DNA from: Paramacrobiotus metropolitanus
Taxonomy: Eukaryota; Tardigrada; Eutardigrada; Parachela; Macrobiotidae
NCBI RefSeq assembly: GCF_019649055.1
Contig: NW_026570568.1
Span: forward strand, 1-40,537
DNA length: 40,537 nucleotides
Reading direction: 5' to 3'
In this document: positions 1 to 9,499 of the stretch, one piece after another
Position numbering within the stretch: the first letter of the stretch is position 1
How the letters are laid out: each line of letters starts with the position of its first letter
Program-made: the position numbers and the translations under genes
The notes under the pieces: generated by a model
Databases searched by the model: none
What the model was told of the DNA's origin: nothing
What the model saw: the letters and a program-made list of their open reading frames with translations, nothing else

Positions 1-112
1 GAGTGAGGCTCACTACCCAGGCCGGCATGGCGGAAGGTGTACCCGCCTGCGTTGTCTCTGTCGGCGTAGCCTGGTCGAACTTCCGTTCATACGGGTTCTC
101 TCGACCGGACAT
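1..112 (-). CDS. Start of putative gag ORF, partial
   Basis: A minus-strand frame opens with ATG at 112-110 and stays open to the window edge (37 codons, beginning MSGRENPYERKFDQ). It follows an LTR, a primer site and a leader, which is where gag begins in LTR retrotransposons. The visible residues are polar, rich in Thr, Pro and Glu, with no motif. The upstream in-frame stop is about 66 bases before the ATG. The assignment as gag rests on position only. It could also be a leader ORF or chance. Confidence 0.35.
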   Translation of the reverse strand, partial: MSGRENPYERKFDQATPTETTQAGTPSAMPAWVVSLT

Positions 113-1308
113 CTTCGGTGGTTGCTCTATTGGAGCCTTAAAGTAGCCTCCGGTTGACCCTTCAGCCAAGAAGTCAGACTATCCCTATTGGGGACTTGTC
201 CGAAATTGGTAAGGATTTTTGCCTGTTGGGGGTCCGAAGGTCCGGTGGGGGCAGAGGTCCGGTGGGGTGTGGGGTGATGGTGTAGGTGTGCTTGTACTAC
301 TTGCAACTCAGTACTGTTGTCAATACAGGGTACAGCTTACGTACGTCCTACACAGCACTGACCGCTATGACGTCACACACCGTTAAGTGGTCTTGCAGAT
401 TACTACCTACGTCACGATTCTGCGCGCCGCGTGCAAAATTCCAAAAAACTATGACTCACTACGGGCCTACAGCATAGGGAATCTCCCCGCTGTCCTGATT
501 GGTCGAATTTTATAATGTAAAATCGGCCGTCGTGACGTCACAATTATTTAAATTTTTGAATTAATTAATTTCCGAGTTGGAAAAATTCGGAAAAATCGCG
601 GAAAAATCAGAAAAATTAATTTTACCGACCAAAAATTATTTTAGCCGGGGGAAATTAGTTCCCTTAATTTTTCGAAGGTTCAGAAAGGTCGTTAACCGAG
701 GCTCAGAGGGTCTACACCGAGGCTCGAGGGTCCGGCCTAGTAAGGCTGGCTAACCCTATTTTTACCCGTTAAAGATGTTTTTAAGCCCGTTTCTCCGGGT
801 GAAAATAAGTTTTAGCCGGCCAAATTACTTTTGGTCCGGTGAAAATGAAAAATGCCCGGCTATATCGGGTCTTATGAGGCTCTACGAGGCTTACCGAGGG
901 TCAGTCGACCCTATTTACCGGGTAAATCCGCGTGAGTCCGCTTGTCGATCCGGTGAATCCGCGCTGTTAAAGTTGCGGGTGCCACTTAAGGCAAAGGCGA
1001 CCCCGATTGGTGAGGCTGAGAGGGTCCGCGAGGGTCCGTGCCGTCCGTTCTGTCCGGGGATCCGCGGGAACCGCTAATCAACCCGGTCAAGTCCGTCCGA
1101 GGGTTGTTTCCGCGAGGAACGTTCCGTCCACGCGCGAGGAGAAGGGTCTGCCGAGGCTTTCTGCCCGCAAGAGAGAAAAGAGACCAGACCGTTCTGGCTG
1201 GCGGCGATCAGATGGGGATGGGAACCGTTGGTTCTCCCTTTCTTCACGTCGGCCGTGGATGTAGGTCTACACCGTGGTCTCAAGAGGTTCGCAGAAGGAA
1301 AAACTCAA
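113..1308 (-). other. Retroelement leader, non-coding
   Basis: GC-rich stretches with many GTCCG and GAGGCT/GAGGGTC motifs (about 680-1200) alternate with an AT-rich part (540-670). Short ORFs on both strands lack any domain. The segment lies between the primer site and the ORF start of the minus-strand element. Its part at 369-541 matches the leader of the right-hand gypsy element. A CCAAT-type motif on the minus strand (ATTGG on plus, about 500) and TGACGTCA-like sites could act in transcription, but this is inference. Confidence 0.5.
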
Positions 1309-1321
1309 CGATCTGCTATCA
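1309..1321 (-). promoter_or_regulatory. Primer binding site (initiator Met tRNA type)
   Basis: On the minus strand TGATAGCAGATCG starts directly after the LTR end ...GTCACA. The complement of an animal initiator Met tRNA 3' end starts TGGTAGCAGAG (established for many LTR elements). This site differs from it at position 3 and again after position 10. The right-hand element has TGGTAGCAG at the same place. Confidence 0.55.
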
Positions 1322-1743
1322 TGTGACAGCAGGCGAACAAAGGCTCACGATAGTGAGAAGGCTTTATTGTGAATAGCAATAAAGTACGGAGAACCAAAAC
1401 ACAAAGGCTCGATGTGAGCTGTAGATCAGAAATCACCGAATGTCAGCTAATGAATGAAAATGAATGGCACATCGAGCCATAACATGGGAAAAAGCCTAAT
1501 GCGGCACTGGGCAGATCCAACACGAGCGAACGAACGCTGATAGGCCGAGATGTGGAAAGGAGGCGTGGCTCCGCCTACATCGAGGCCGATGATTGGCCGA
1601 GACGAAAGGCTGGGCGGAAAGCTGCCTGAGTCGAGGCCGATCTAGCGCTCGACGGCGAGTGCGACTCGGTGTGAGTCAGCACACCGGAAGCGGGACTGTC
1701 GCTGGCTGCCTACTCGTAGGCTGCCATAGCGACTGGCCCAACA
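1322..1743 (-). repeat. LTR (5' LTR of the minus-strand element)
   Basis: 422 bp with TG...CA ends. It is closely similar to 2843-3238 and differs mainly by about 30 extra bases near 1603-1640. Read in its own (minus) direction it begins TGTTGGGCC and ends CTGCTGTCACA, with AATAAA near the 3' part of the LTR, as expected for a polyadenylation signal in the R region. The primer site follows immediately. Confidence 0.75.
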
Positions 1744-1745
1744 CC

Positions 1746-1783
1746 ACAAGAAACGCGGAGGCAAAGCCGAAGCCGTTTCTTGT
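1746..1783. repeat. 38-bp hairpin repeat, copy 1
   Basis: ACAAGAAACG and CGTTTCTTGT form perfect 10-bp arms around an 18-base GC-rich centre (CGGAGGC...GCCGAAG) that itself can pair in part. A near-identical copy stands at 18765-18800, 17 kb away. It abuts the outer end of the LTR here but not at the second site, so it is not part of the LTR. Confidence 0.6.
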
Positions 1784-1899
1784 CAAACTATATTATGATT
1801 GTACGAGTATTGTACATGTAAAGCGTCTAACTGTAGTTACTCGAACGCTGTTCATTAACAAATATATTTTATTATTGTTATGGTGCTCGTGTAACGGTA

Positions 1900-2451
1900 C
1901 AACGGACGACAAAAAGAAGTTGAACCGATCAGTCGGTCCGGTTCAAAAATAACCTCTGTTTGCACGCCAGTGGCGCCACTTTCAAACGCACGCGCTCCGT
2001 AAATTTCGGAGTGCAACTATACAGTACAAACTGCGTATCAAAAGGTGTAGAAAAAATTCTGAACTTTTTGATACTGAACATGTGGCTTTTTATCGCAAAT
2101 AACACAAATTCTAGCCATTTTGCTTTCTCATAGACGTAAGCATAGATTGCATGCCAAACGGTTTTGCGCACAGATCCTATGCTGTGCCTACGAGAAAGCA
2201 AAATGGCTAGAATTTGTGCTGTTCGCCATAAACAGCCACATGTTTAGCATCAAAAAGTTGAGAATTTTTTTCTACACCTTTTGATATGCAATCAGTATAG
2301 TTGCACTCAATATTCACGGAGCGCGAGCGTCTGAAAGTAGCATGCAAAGAAAGTGAGTAAGCGTCTAAGTTTTACTGGTGGCGTGTCGTTGCGAGGTTAT
2401 TTTTGAACCGCGGACCGACTGATCGGTTCAACTTCTTTTTGTCGTCCATTG
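1900..2451. mobile_element. Fold-back MITE with TA target duplications
   Basis: The 552-bp element is one long imperfect inverted repeat. The left arm (about 1900-2145) starts CAACGGACGACAAAAAGAAG. The right arm (about 2185-2451), read in reverse complement, starts CAATGGACGACAAAAAGAAG, and the arms match over almost their full length around a centre near 2165. TA flanks both ends (1898-1899 and 2452-2453), the target duplication of Tc1/mariner-type elements (established). There is no transposase. Matching arms over their whole length make this a fold-back rather than a deleted autonomous copy. The superfamily call rests on the TA only. Confidence 0.8.
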
Positions 2452-2453
2452 TA

Positions 2454-2842
2454 TATCCTCCAGACGGCTAACGTATTTATATGTTCGTAATTGTTCTCAC
2501 CGTAGAATGTAAAGGTCATCCAAAATTTTGTTGCGCTTCCTTTAACACCTATTATTCGTACTTCGTAGTATAAATGTTCGCAATATGAATGTCATAACAG
2601 GTAGCTAATATACAGTACAGTAGGTATATAGCCAGGCTAAGCCAGCGGATGACTGGTAACAACAACATCCCGGTGGCATTCGATACAAAATTAATACGAA
2701 CAAGTAGGTACAAAACTCTACGCTGTCTACAGTATTTATCTAGTTATTGTAATGACGTAATGTTATGCAGCGCTGCGACTAAATTCATGACCACCATAGC
2801 TAATTATAAATTCAAAATAACGGCGCTAATTTTTTGGTGTAG
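2454..2842. other. Intergenic, nothing recognised
   Basis: AT-rich unique-looking sequence between the MITE and the solo LTR. Short frames on the plus strand (from 2649) run on into the LTR and show no domain. Confidence 0.6.
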
Positions 2843-3238
2843 TGTGACAGCAGGCGAACAAAGGCTCACGGTAGTGAGTAAAGGCTTTATTGTGGATAGC
2901 AATAAAGTACAGAGAACCAAAACACAAAGGCTCGATGTGAGCTGTAGAATCAAAATCACCGAATGTCAGCTAGTGAATGAAAAATGAACGGCACATCGAG
3001 CCATAACATGGGAAAAAGCCTAATGCGGCACTGGGCAGATCCAACACGAGCGAACGAACGCTGATAGGCCGAGATGTGGAAAGGAGGCGTGGCTCCGCCT
3101 ACATCGAGGCCGATGATTGGCCGAGACGTGAGGGATCTAGCGCTCGACAGCGAGTGCGACTCGGTGTGAGTCAGCACACCGGAAGCGGGACTGTCGCTGG
3201 CTGCCTACTCGTAGGCTGCCATAGCGACTGGCCCAACA
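2843..3238 (-). repeat. Solo LTR with GTAG target duplication
   Basis: 396 bp, TGTGACAGC...GGCCCAACA on the plus strand, highly similar to the LTR at 1322-1743. GTAG stands on both sides (2839-2842 and 3239-3242), a 4-bp target duplication as expected for Ty3/gypsy integration. No internal element sequence adjoins it, so it is a solo LTR left by LTR-LTR recombination. Its own reading direction is minus, judged from the primer-site-adjacent end of the other copy. Confidence 0.8.
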
Positions 3239-3242
3239 GTAG

Positions 3243-3690
3243 CGCATTTGCCGCCAATAACGTTCAAGCAGATAGCGCGCTGACAGTCTCAATATGACTC
3301 GCAAGTATCTGTTCAAAATTTATTGGTTATAGAACTTTTTAACTCGTTAAACAACAAAAGGCTGTGATACGAGTAGGCGTACACAGTGTACATAGTGTGT
3401 TCAAACTAATTGAACTTCAGGTTGAGAACTGGGAGTGTAATAATAATCAAGACAGAAAAGGCGTGCAAACACAAATTAAGCTCTGTTACTTACGCTGTAC
3501 GCATATTGGCATAATAGCCGAATAATGAGAATGCATACACGAACTAATAAAATTTATCTCCTCGTAATCCGTCCCACTATGATCGTATCCAACTAGGTAG
3601 ATAACGTCCATAAACTCAAAGGTAACAACAGGTGCCGGAATTTCTCGATATTCAGAAATTGCGCCGTACTCAAAGCCAGGTATTAAAAAG
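3243..3690. other. Intergenic, nothing recognised
   Basis: No ORF with domain content, no RNA gene features and no clear repeat apart from the poorly defined outer edge of the fold-back element that follows. Confidence 0.55.
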
Positions 3691-4440
3691 TACGCAGCAG
3701 ATTTTAATACTGTCGCACACCGCCCAGCAAATGTTGCTTAAGGGATTTGGCCCGGTACATAGCATCAAATTCGTGTACATCCAGGGAACTTTCGCTGTTG
3801 CGCGCTCCCAAACACTTTTGTGCATTGCTTTATGGTATTTTGTAGCCAGAAGAATTGTATACCTAGGTGAGAAAACCGCGCGCAACGTCCGGTTGCGAAG
3901 TTATGAGGGTAACAAAATTCCAAAAAGTTTCCCTTTCAAATTTTGCGCGTAAATGCACATAACCATGAAGATGGTTTTGACACGGATCCAGACTTCCACG
4001 ATTTTTTTGAAATTTTAAAATGAATTTTAAAATTTTTGAAATTTATTTTAAAATTTGAAAAACATGCTGGAACAGTGGGTCCGTGTCAAAACGATCTTTA
4101 TGGTTATGTGCATTTACGTGCAAAATTTGAAAGGGATCGGTCCATAATGAGACTTTTGGTACACCTGAATGCATTTAAACTTTTTGGAATTTTGTTACCC
4201 TCATAACTCAGCCACCGGATGTTGCGCGCGAAAACGGATTTCACGCCTATGTACACCAGTCATTTGGCTACACAATGTCAAAAAGCAACCCAAAAAAGTG
4301 TTTGAAAGTGCGCGAAAGCGAATATTCCCGTCAATGTACACGATTTTAGCGCTATGTACCGGGCCAAATCCCTTAACCATCGGTTGGCTTATCATGATTA
4401 ATTTTCGCCGTTATGTACAACGGGCTGAGCAATAAGCTAC
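3690..4440. mobile_element. Large fold-back (inverted repeat) element
   Basis: The core arms are 3729-4020 and 4060-4382. TTAAGGGATTTGGCCCGGTA near 3729 is matched by its reverse complement at about 4358-4377. The arms stay alignable through TTATGAGGGTAACAAAATTC (about 3900 and 4190) and TGCACATAACCAT (about 3955 and 4100). The centre near 4035 is an AAATTTTAAAAT palindrome. A roughly 30-base insertion in the right arm (about 4137-4175) breaks the symmetry. Outer similarity fades before about 3690 and after about 4440, and no target duplication could be read. No coding capacity. It differs in sequence from the fold-back at 1900-2451. Confidence 0.7.
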
Positions 4441-6464
4441 CAAAACAAGAAGATAAGGACCCTGTGAATGTAATGGTGTGTATGTACAGTTATATGGCGC
4501 CAGTTTTTTGGAAAACAGCGAAGTTGAAACGCACGTGCGTATAACTGACAATTGCGTCGAACCGGCACCAAAGCAGATTAATCATTAAAACAGGACACCG
4601 TTGGCCACCCTGCTGGATCAGGTCTGTGTCAACTGTCAAGACTCAAAACACGAGTGTAAAGCGCGTTAGAAAGCGCGGTTTCACTCGGTAACACTAACAG
4701 CCATATTCCCTCTTCAGAATTTAATGATCTCGTAATGTTTATACAGGCAGTTACAAATTATTATCACTACAGTTTCAGCTTTCCCTTCCGGTCCGGAACT
4801 GTTTGTCTTCAATAATACTGCATGGCGTGGAGTGCGGCTAGCCCGCTGGGTATGTTTGATTAGATCATTAGAATTGCAGGGCTGAATCATTATTATGAGA
4901 TGCAGTTTAGTATCGTTAAAAATAACTTTCTGTTTACATTTAGCACGCGGTCAATCTAATTCGTGCTTCGCGCTGTATTATTTCAATTTCGTTACTTGTA
5001 CAGATAATTAGCGCTTTGACGTACTACAAGCTTATCCCGTAATTTCCATCGTAATGTAAAGATAGCACGTACTCTGCATATAGGTGAAATTTTCGTTATA
5101 ATTTCTGCCACTATGCTACGTCTACAATGGCAGATTTACTGTTTAAGGTACATAAAGTTAATATTTTATTACATAATTCAAAATCGATGGTTCTTACTCG
5201 TAATTTATGTAGATCGATATTTGGCAAGGCCGCAAGTATCACCCATGCCAAATGAGGCCTGTCGATCGTAAAAAATATCCCGTGACGCGCTGTCGTATTG
5301 AGTTTAACATAACTCGTGAATTTATATTTTGTCGCTGTGTACGTAATAGAAATGTTAATGTACTGTATATTATAGAAATTACGGGACAACCTTGTAAACG
5401 TAAGCGCAGTTTTTGGTAATAATCATTGGCATACTCCAGTCTTCAGTAGGACAACGTTGCACAGCATGAACTGAGTATTCATCTCAGAATTTATTTTACT
5501 GTAGAGTGACAGTGGTACGAATTTTAAGTTTGGGATTATTACGTGTCTCAGGTGTCTGTTTTTCTACTTTGTTGCACACTGTATTGCACTATTATACTGC
5601 AGTGCGGTCAACCAAAATAATAATTAGTGAAATTAAATTAATAAGCCAGTACCACTGCTCGCGAGCTTCTATGTTTTAAATTGTTTCCATAAAATTATGT
5701 TAATTGTGTTTGGCCAATCAATATTTAAATACTTTATAGCTTTCAATTTAATTATACCTACAAGCGAAACCACCAAATATGAGTGTGCAAAAAAACTGTT
5801 TTCTAAGGAAAACACTTTAACATGAATAAGCCTTCAGGAAGTGCGGTGGTTGTATTCTGCCAAGACGCTGTACTGTTTAAGCTGCCAACTGCCAAGCCTA
5901 ATTACCGGTAATATAGCATATCACAGACGTAATTTGTGATATACGTATATATTTTTATTAGTTAGTATAGAATATAGAGTTCATGTTGCAATTACAGCAG
6001 ACAGATAACAAAAGCTGGAACGAGCTGTTCCTGACTTCCGCGTCTGTCTATTTTTTAAAGGGGAAAGATGGAAAGTAGACAACAATAGTAATGTTTCTCT
6101 CACTTTGCCAGTTCAGTTGCCTAGTTCAGTTGCCCATCAGACCGGTGTTCTAACGTCAACAGCAAGAAAGTGAACAAACTGTACAGTAAAAAGCAATTTT
6201 CACAAAATTTTTTGCATTTGTTCATAATCAGTGCAGTTGCAAATGCCTACGTATGGGTTTCCGTAGGAAACGTACCAAAAATGTTATTAGCATAAGCCTT
6301 GTGAATTGTGATTCATTTTTACTGCGGCGCTTTGTGCAGACCTCAATACAGTGTGACCTTTTAAAATTTTTGTTCCGGTTCTTACTCATGCCCTTGGTGC
6401 TTGACCATTGCGGTTAACGCTGTACATGATACATTGACTGTGTGCTGGTAGCATTTTCAAAAAT
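4441..6464. other. 2-kb intergenic stretch, nothing recognised
   Basis: AT-rich, with short frames only, none with protein-like composition. No tRNA or rRNA features, tandem array or long inverted repeat was seen. It may hold old decayed repeats. Confidence 0.55.
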
Positions 6465-6466
6465 TA

Positions 6467-6888
6467 CTGTAGCCGCTAGACGAACTTGCACCACAGAGTC
6501 TGGTGTACGGAAAAATGCAGGCATAATATACACACTTTGCTCCGTGTAGAAATGTTTCGATTTGAATTTTTTCACTCTGATGCTACCGCCATTTTACCTG
6601 TTTTGCTGTTCATTGCTGGTTTTTTAATCTTTGCAACGTTAGATAATTATAGTAAGAGCACAATGTCAGAGCTCTGACATTTTTCTAATTGTAAATCTGG
6701 TTTGTTGTGGTTTTTGGGGTTCCCCTGGCAGGGGCAGGCTGCAGGCAGGCACCGAGTACAGTACTAGTACAAAAACTGAAACGCAAAGTGTGCGCCGCCC
6801 GGTGGGAGGAAGGCTCGTGCTCGATCCCCGGCCAGTGGCAGGCAGCGGCCGGATCTAAAAGTGGTGCAAGTTCGTCTAGCGGTTACAG
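6467..6888. mobile_element. MITE with 28-bp terminal inverted repeats and TA duplication
   Basis: The 28-bp termini (6467-6494 and reverse complement of 6861-6888) match at 27 of 28 positions and start CTGTARCCGCTAGACGAACT. TA flanks both sides (6465-6466, 6889-6890). The 422-bp interior has no transposase. A perfect 20-bp palindrome (6662-6681) lies within 6 bases of the exact centre. This fits a Tc1/mariner-type non-autonomous element. Confidence 0.7.
6662..6681. repeat. Perfect 20-bp palindrome
   Basis: AATGTCAGAGCTCTGACATT reads identically on both strands and sits near the middle of the MITE at 6467-6888. It may be the remaining axis of an older full-length palindrome (inference). Confidence 0.7.
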
Positions 6889-6890
6889 TA

Positions 6891-7872
6891 TAGATTTGAC
6901 CAACCATTCCGAATGTGCTTCCTACGTGCGGTGCCACATTTTTTAAATTCTGCCAGGTTTCATCGCTTGCCAGTTGCCAGAGACTCCAGCTTTTACCGCA
7001 TGCCATGCCATTGGCAGTGCCACTGGCAGGTGCCACTGCCACGTTTTACCCCTTGCCGATTCGTTGTAAAAACCTCTGGCGTAATTTCACGTGAGACACA
7101 AGGTCACAACCATATGTTCATGTAGAAGAATACCTGTTCGGTAGCTAATGACAACGTGACTGCAAATCAGCGCCGCGATAACGGAAAAGGTCACAAAACT
7201 AACGTACCGCTATTTACAAACAACGCTGTCAACAGTGTCCGGTCAGTTGTACAAAATCACTGCCCGGAACGAGCATGGCAGAACCATGTTATTGATCTAG
7301 ATGTACCATCTAATTCCCAGTTATGAACTTGGCTCAGGAAATCTGAGGATTGTGTTAAGGCAATCTGGAAACTTTGAAAATGCAGCACGAACCCTGAAAA
7401 CGTCCGAGATTTTTTGTTGTGCATTGTATTACAAAGAGCCCTCATATGCGAGCTGGCATTCACTACACGTGTCGCATAATCAATAAATGCCTTTGTAACG
7501 ACTTAAATTTGCAATGTCTGGAAGAAGAAATAGGAAATCGGGTACAGGGATAGCCCATGAAGGTTACACTTGCAGACTACTGTTTGTAATAAGCACGGTG
7601 CAAAATTAATATCCATCAACGTCCCATTTTGCTAGTACTTACCGATCATTCAGATATGTTCAGCAGCAGAAGAACTCTCATACAACAGTAATCGCGAAAG
7701 TCCGCACCGACAAAAAAATAGCCGGTTAAACTGCTGAAGATAATATTACATTATAATGCAATTCCCCTTTCAAGTTTGCAATAACATTTATCGCTGGACA
7801 TTTCCCTTTTCATTTATATTATGTATTTATTTCAGTTGTGTCCTGGGTTTGTAGTTGGCGGTTAGCGCCGAT
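6891..7872. other. Intergenic with a short TGGCAG/TGCCA cluster
   Basis: Around 6963-7042 TGCCA and TGGCAG motifs recur in both orientations (for example TTGGCAGTGCCACTGGCAGG), a local low-complexity cluster. The rest shows no domain-bearing frame or repeat. Confidence 0.5.
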
Positions 7873-8163
7873 TGGGCTATTTTATTAGATAAAATATCAA
7901 AGACAGTTTTATAACGGCTTTTTTGAGTAGCCACGATCAAGTGACCTTATGCGTTACACGTCCGTGTTTTTGAATTCGATGAACGACACGCATCTATTTG
8001 AGTCGGTGCAACTCAGCAAGCCTGTTTCCTTCGCCTCGCCTTGGCGGACTTCTACGGCACGCGCCGCGCCGTGCATGCGGATGGATCTGATTAGATCTGG
8101 AGGAAGCGCTGCTTCGGCGTCAACGAGTGCGCCGAATGCGACCAAATATGCAACAACACACTA
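7873..8163 (+). pseudogene. EGF-like exon remnant, copy 1
   Basis: About 290 bp, roughly 75-80% similar by eye to the reverse complement of 18955-19236. The 3' part reads GVNECAECDQICNNT, the start of a calcium-binding EGF module ([DN]-x-[DN]-E-x-C...C...C-x-N-T). An in-frame TAG precedes it (near 8092), and the module is cut after the third cysteine, so it cannot encode a full EGF domain. The parent gene is not recognisable. LDL-receptor-like or fibulin-like extracellular proteins carry such modules (established), but the upstream part gave no match in my reading. It lies on the 3' side of the first non-LTR element. Confidence 0.5.
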
Positions 8164-8350
8164 ATTCATTATTGTGCTTCCAGAGTTTAATAATTACGCC
8201 AGGCGCATTATTAAATCTGGTGGTTAATTACAGTTAATTATCATTTGCCAGTTACGGTAGTACAGCCTGTAATTCGTTTTTATTGATTTCACAAGAAGCG
8301 GCAACATTACTGTTTCAAAACAATAAATCAAATAAAAAATAACTCATTTA

Positions 8351-9475
8351 ATGCTGCCGCTCCCTCCATTGTCCCGAGTACGGAAGCAGCGTTGCCTCGC
8401 TGAATTTCCAGCGACAGTCGTTGACGGAGGTACTCATGGGGCGTGGCTCACCCGTATGCTGTTGAAGTCGCTTGCCAATTTCTTTCACTAATCGGCTAGC
8501 TGACTTTCCCCATGGTCCAAGAGTTTCAAAGCCAGCGGTACGAAGATGTATCTGCCCTGAAGGTACAAGTACAATCCTTGCTTTCTATCCTCCGCCTGTG
8601 CGGCGGCGGATCCGCGGTGACTGATGTGGCTTTCCGGTGAGACATAGCCACAGTGTCCACGCAGGTCACGTCCACGCCAAACACATACCGCGTTGCCACG
8701 CAAACGTGGTGCAGCCATCTGGGCGGCGGTCCGATGTGTGGGATGTTCCTCGCGGCTCCAATTTTGCAGGGATGCCGGCTGATACTAACGATCTGCACAA
8801 AATACTGTTCAGGCCGCCATGGCGTGGATGCCTTCCAGCTGAGAATGCGCAGGACAAGCCGTGGTGACCATACACATCAACGGGCTTGTGGCACTTCGAA
8901 CAAGAGTGTGCTTCACAGATACTAACACCAAGTCTCAGGCCGACTGATATCTTCACGGTGTCATCGTCCAAGAGGTTACCGATATGTGCCGAGGGCAAGG
9001 CATTTAACCATATACCAGCTTCCGGTGTCGACTGTGCGAGGAGGCGGGCCCGGTTGATTTCATCGTCGCGAAAGTTGTCCAGCAGTACGGATAGCGATGC
9101 GTTACACAGTGGAAGGTCCCATGTTCGTTGTGCTTTTCTGGCATTATGCTCCGGGAGTTCTGACAGGCGTGCGTTAGTTTTCCATAACTCGAAAGCGGCC
9201 GAGATGTTAACAGCGGGGTGATCAGGGAACAATAATGATATTAAGTCGGTTACGGAGTGAATCGAAGCCAAGAAGGCTGGAAGCGCTAATTCTTCCGCCC
9301 GACGTATACCAATACCGCCTCTGCTCACTGGAAGTGTCGCCTGCCGCCAACATGGATAGTCATCGTGGCTGGTCCGTACATTACACAGGGTCTGGAAACA
9401 CAACCGCATTGCTTCATCCAGTTGGTAGAGCTGTTGCGGTTGTTTCCAGGCATTACAACACCGCAGCATATAAAT
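8351..9475 (-). pseudogene. Zinc motif and restriction-like endonuclease half of the non-LTR element
   Basis: The frame 9469-8666 is open for 267 codons. It contains WLNALPSAHIGNLLDDD, then CSKCHKPVDVYGHHGLSC, which fits C-x2-C-x8-H-x4-C, then RHGGLN, RRPDGCTTFAW and a LAW-[D]T step. This order (CCHC, RHx2-3N, PD, D) is that of the restriction-like endonuclease of R2-type elements (established). A frameshift near 8675 moves the rest (SAAAQAEDRKQ...YIFVPLALKLL) into another frame ending near 8351. The PD pair is intact here, unlike in copy 2. The product would nick the target DNA. Confidence 0.7.
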
Positions 9476-9499
9476 AATTTTCGGGCCCCAGGCAGTTTT

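Larger units (their letters stand above)
1..1743 (-). mobile_element. LTR retrotransposon, 5' part, minus strand, runs off left edge
   Basis: Read on the minus strand the parts come in the order LTR (1743-1322), primer binding site (1321-1309), a leader of about 1.2 kb, then an ORF starting at 112 and leaving the window. The LTR has TG...CA ends. The leader at about 369-541 is recognisably similar, in reverse complement, to 30356-30527 in the leader of the large gypsy element on the right, including CGACCAATCAG and several TGACGTCA-like sites. The LTRs of the two elements also share a TTTATTGCTAT-CACAATAAAG module. The family is therefore probably Ty3/gypsy and related to the right-hand element (inference). 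No pol sequence lies inside the window, so the clade is not proven. No target duplication is seen at the outer LTR end, because the other end of the element is outside the window. Confidence 0.65.

Noticed and set aside
1593-1952. 119-codon plus-strand frame
   Set aside because: It runs from the LTR through the hairpin repeat into a MITE arm, so it is a chance frame across repeats.
6780-6895. tRNA or tRNA-derived SINE (GCTCGATCC resembles a B box, TCTAGCGGTTA a D-arm)
   Set aside because: The order and strand of the two boxes do not fit one tRNA, and no cloverleaf forms. The second motif is part of the MITE terminal repeat.
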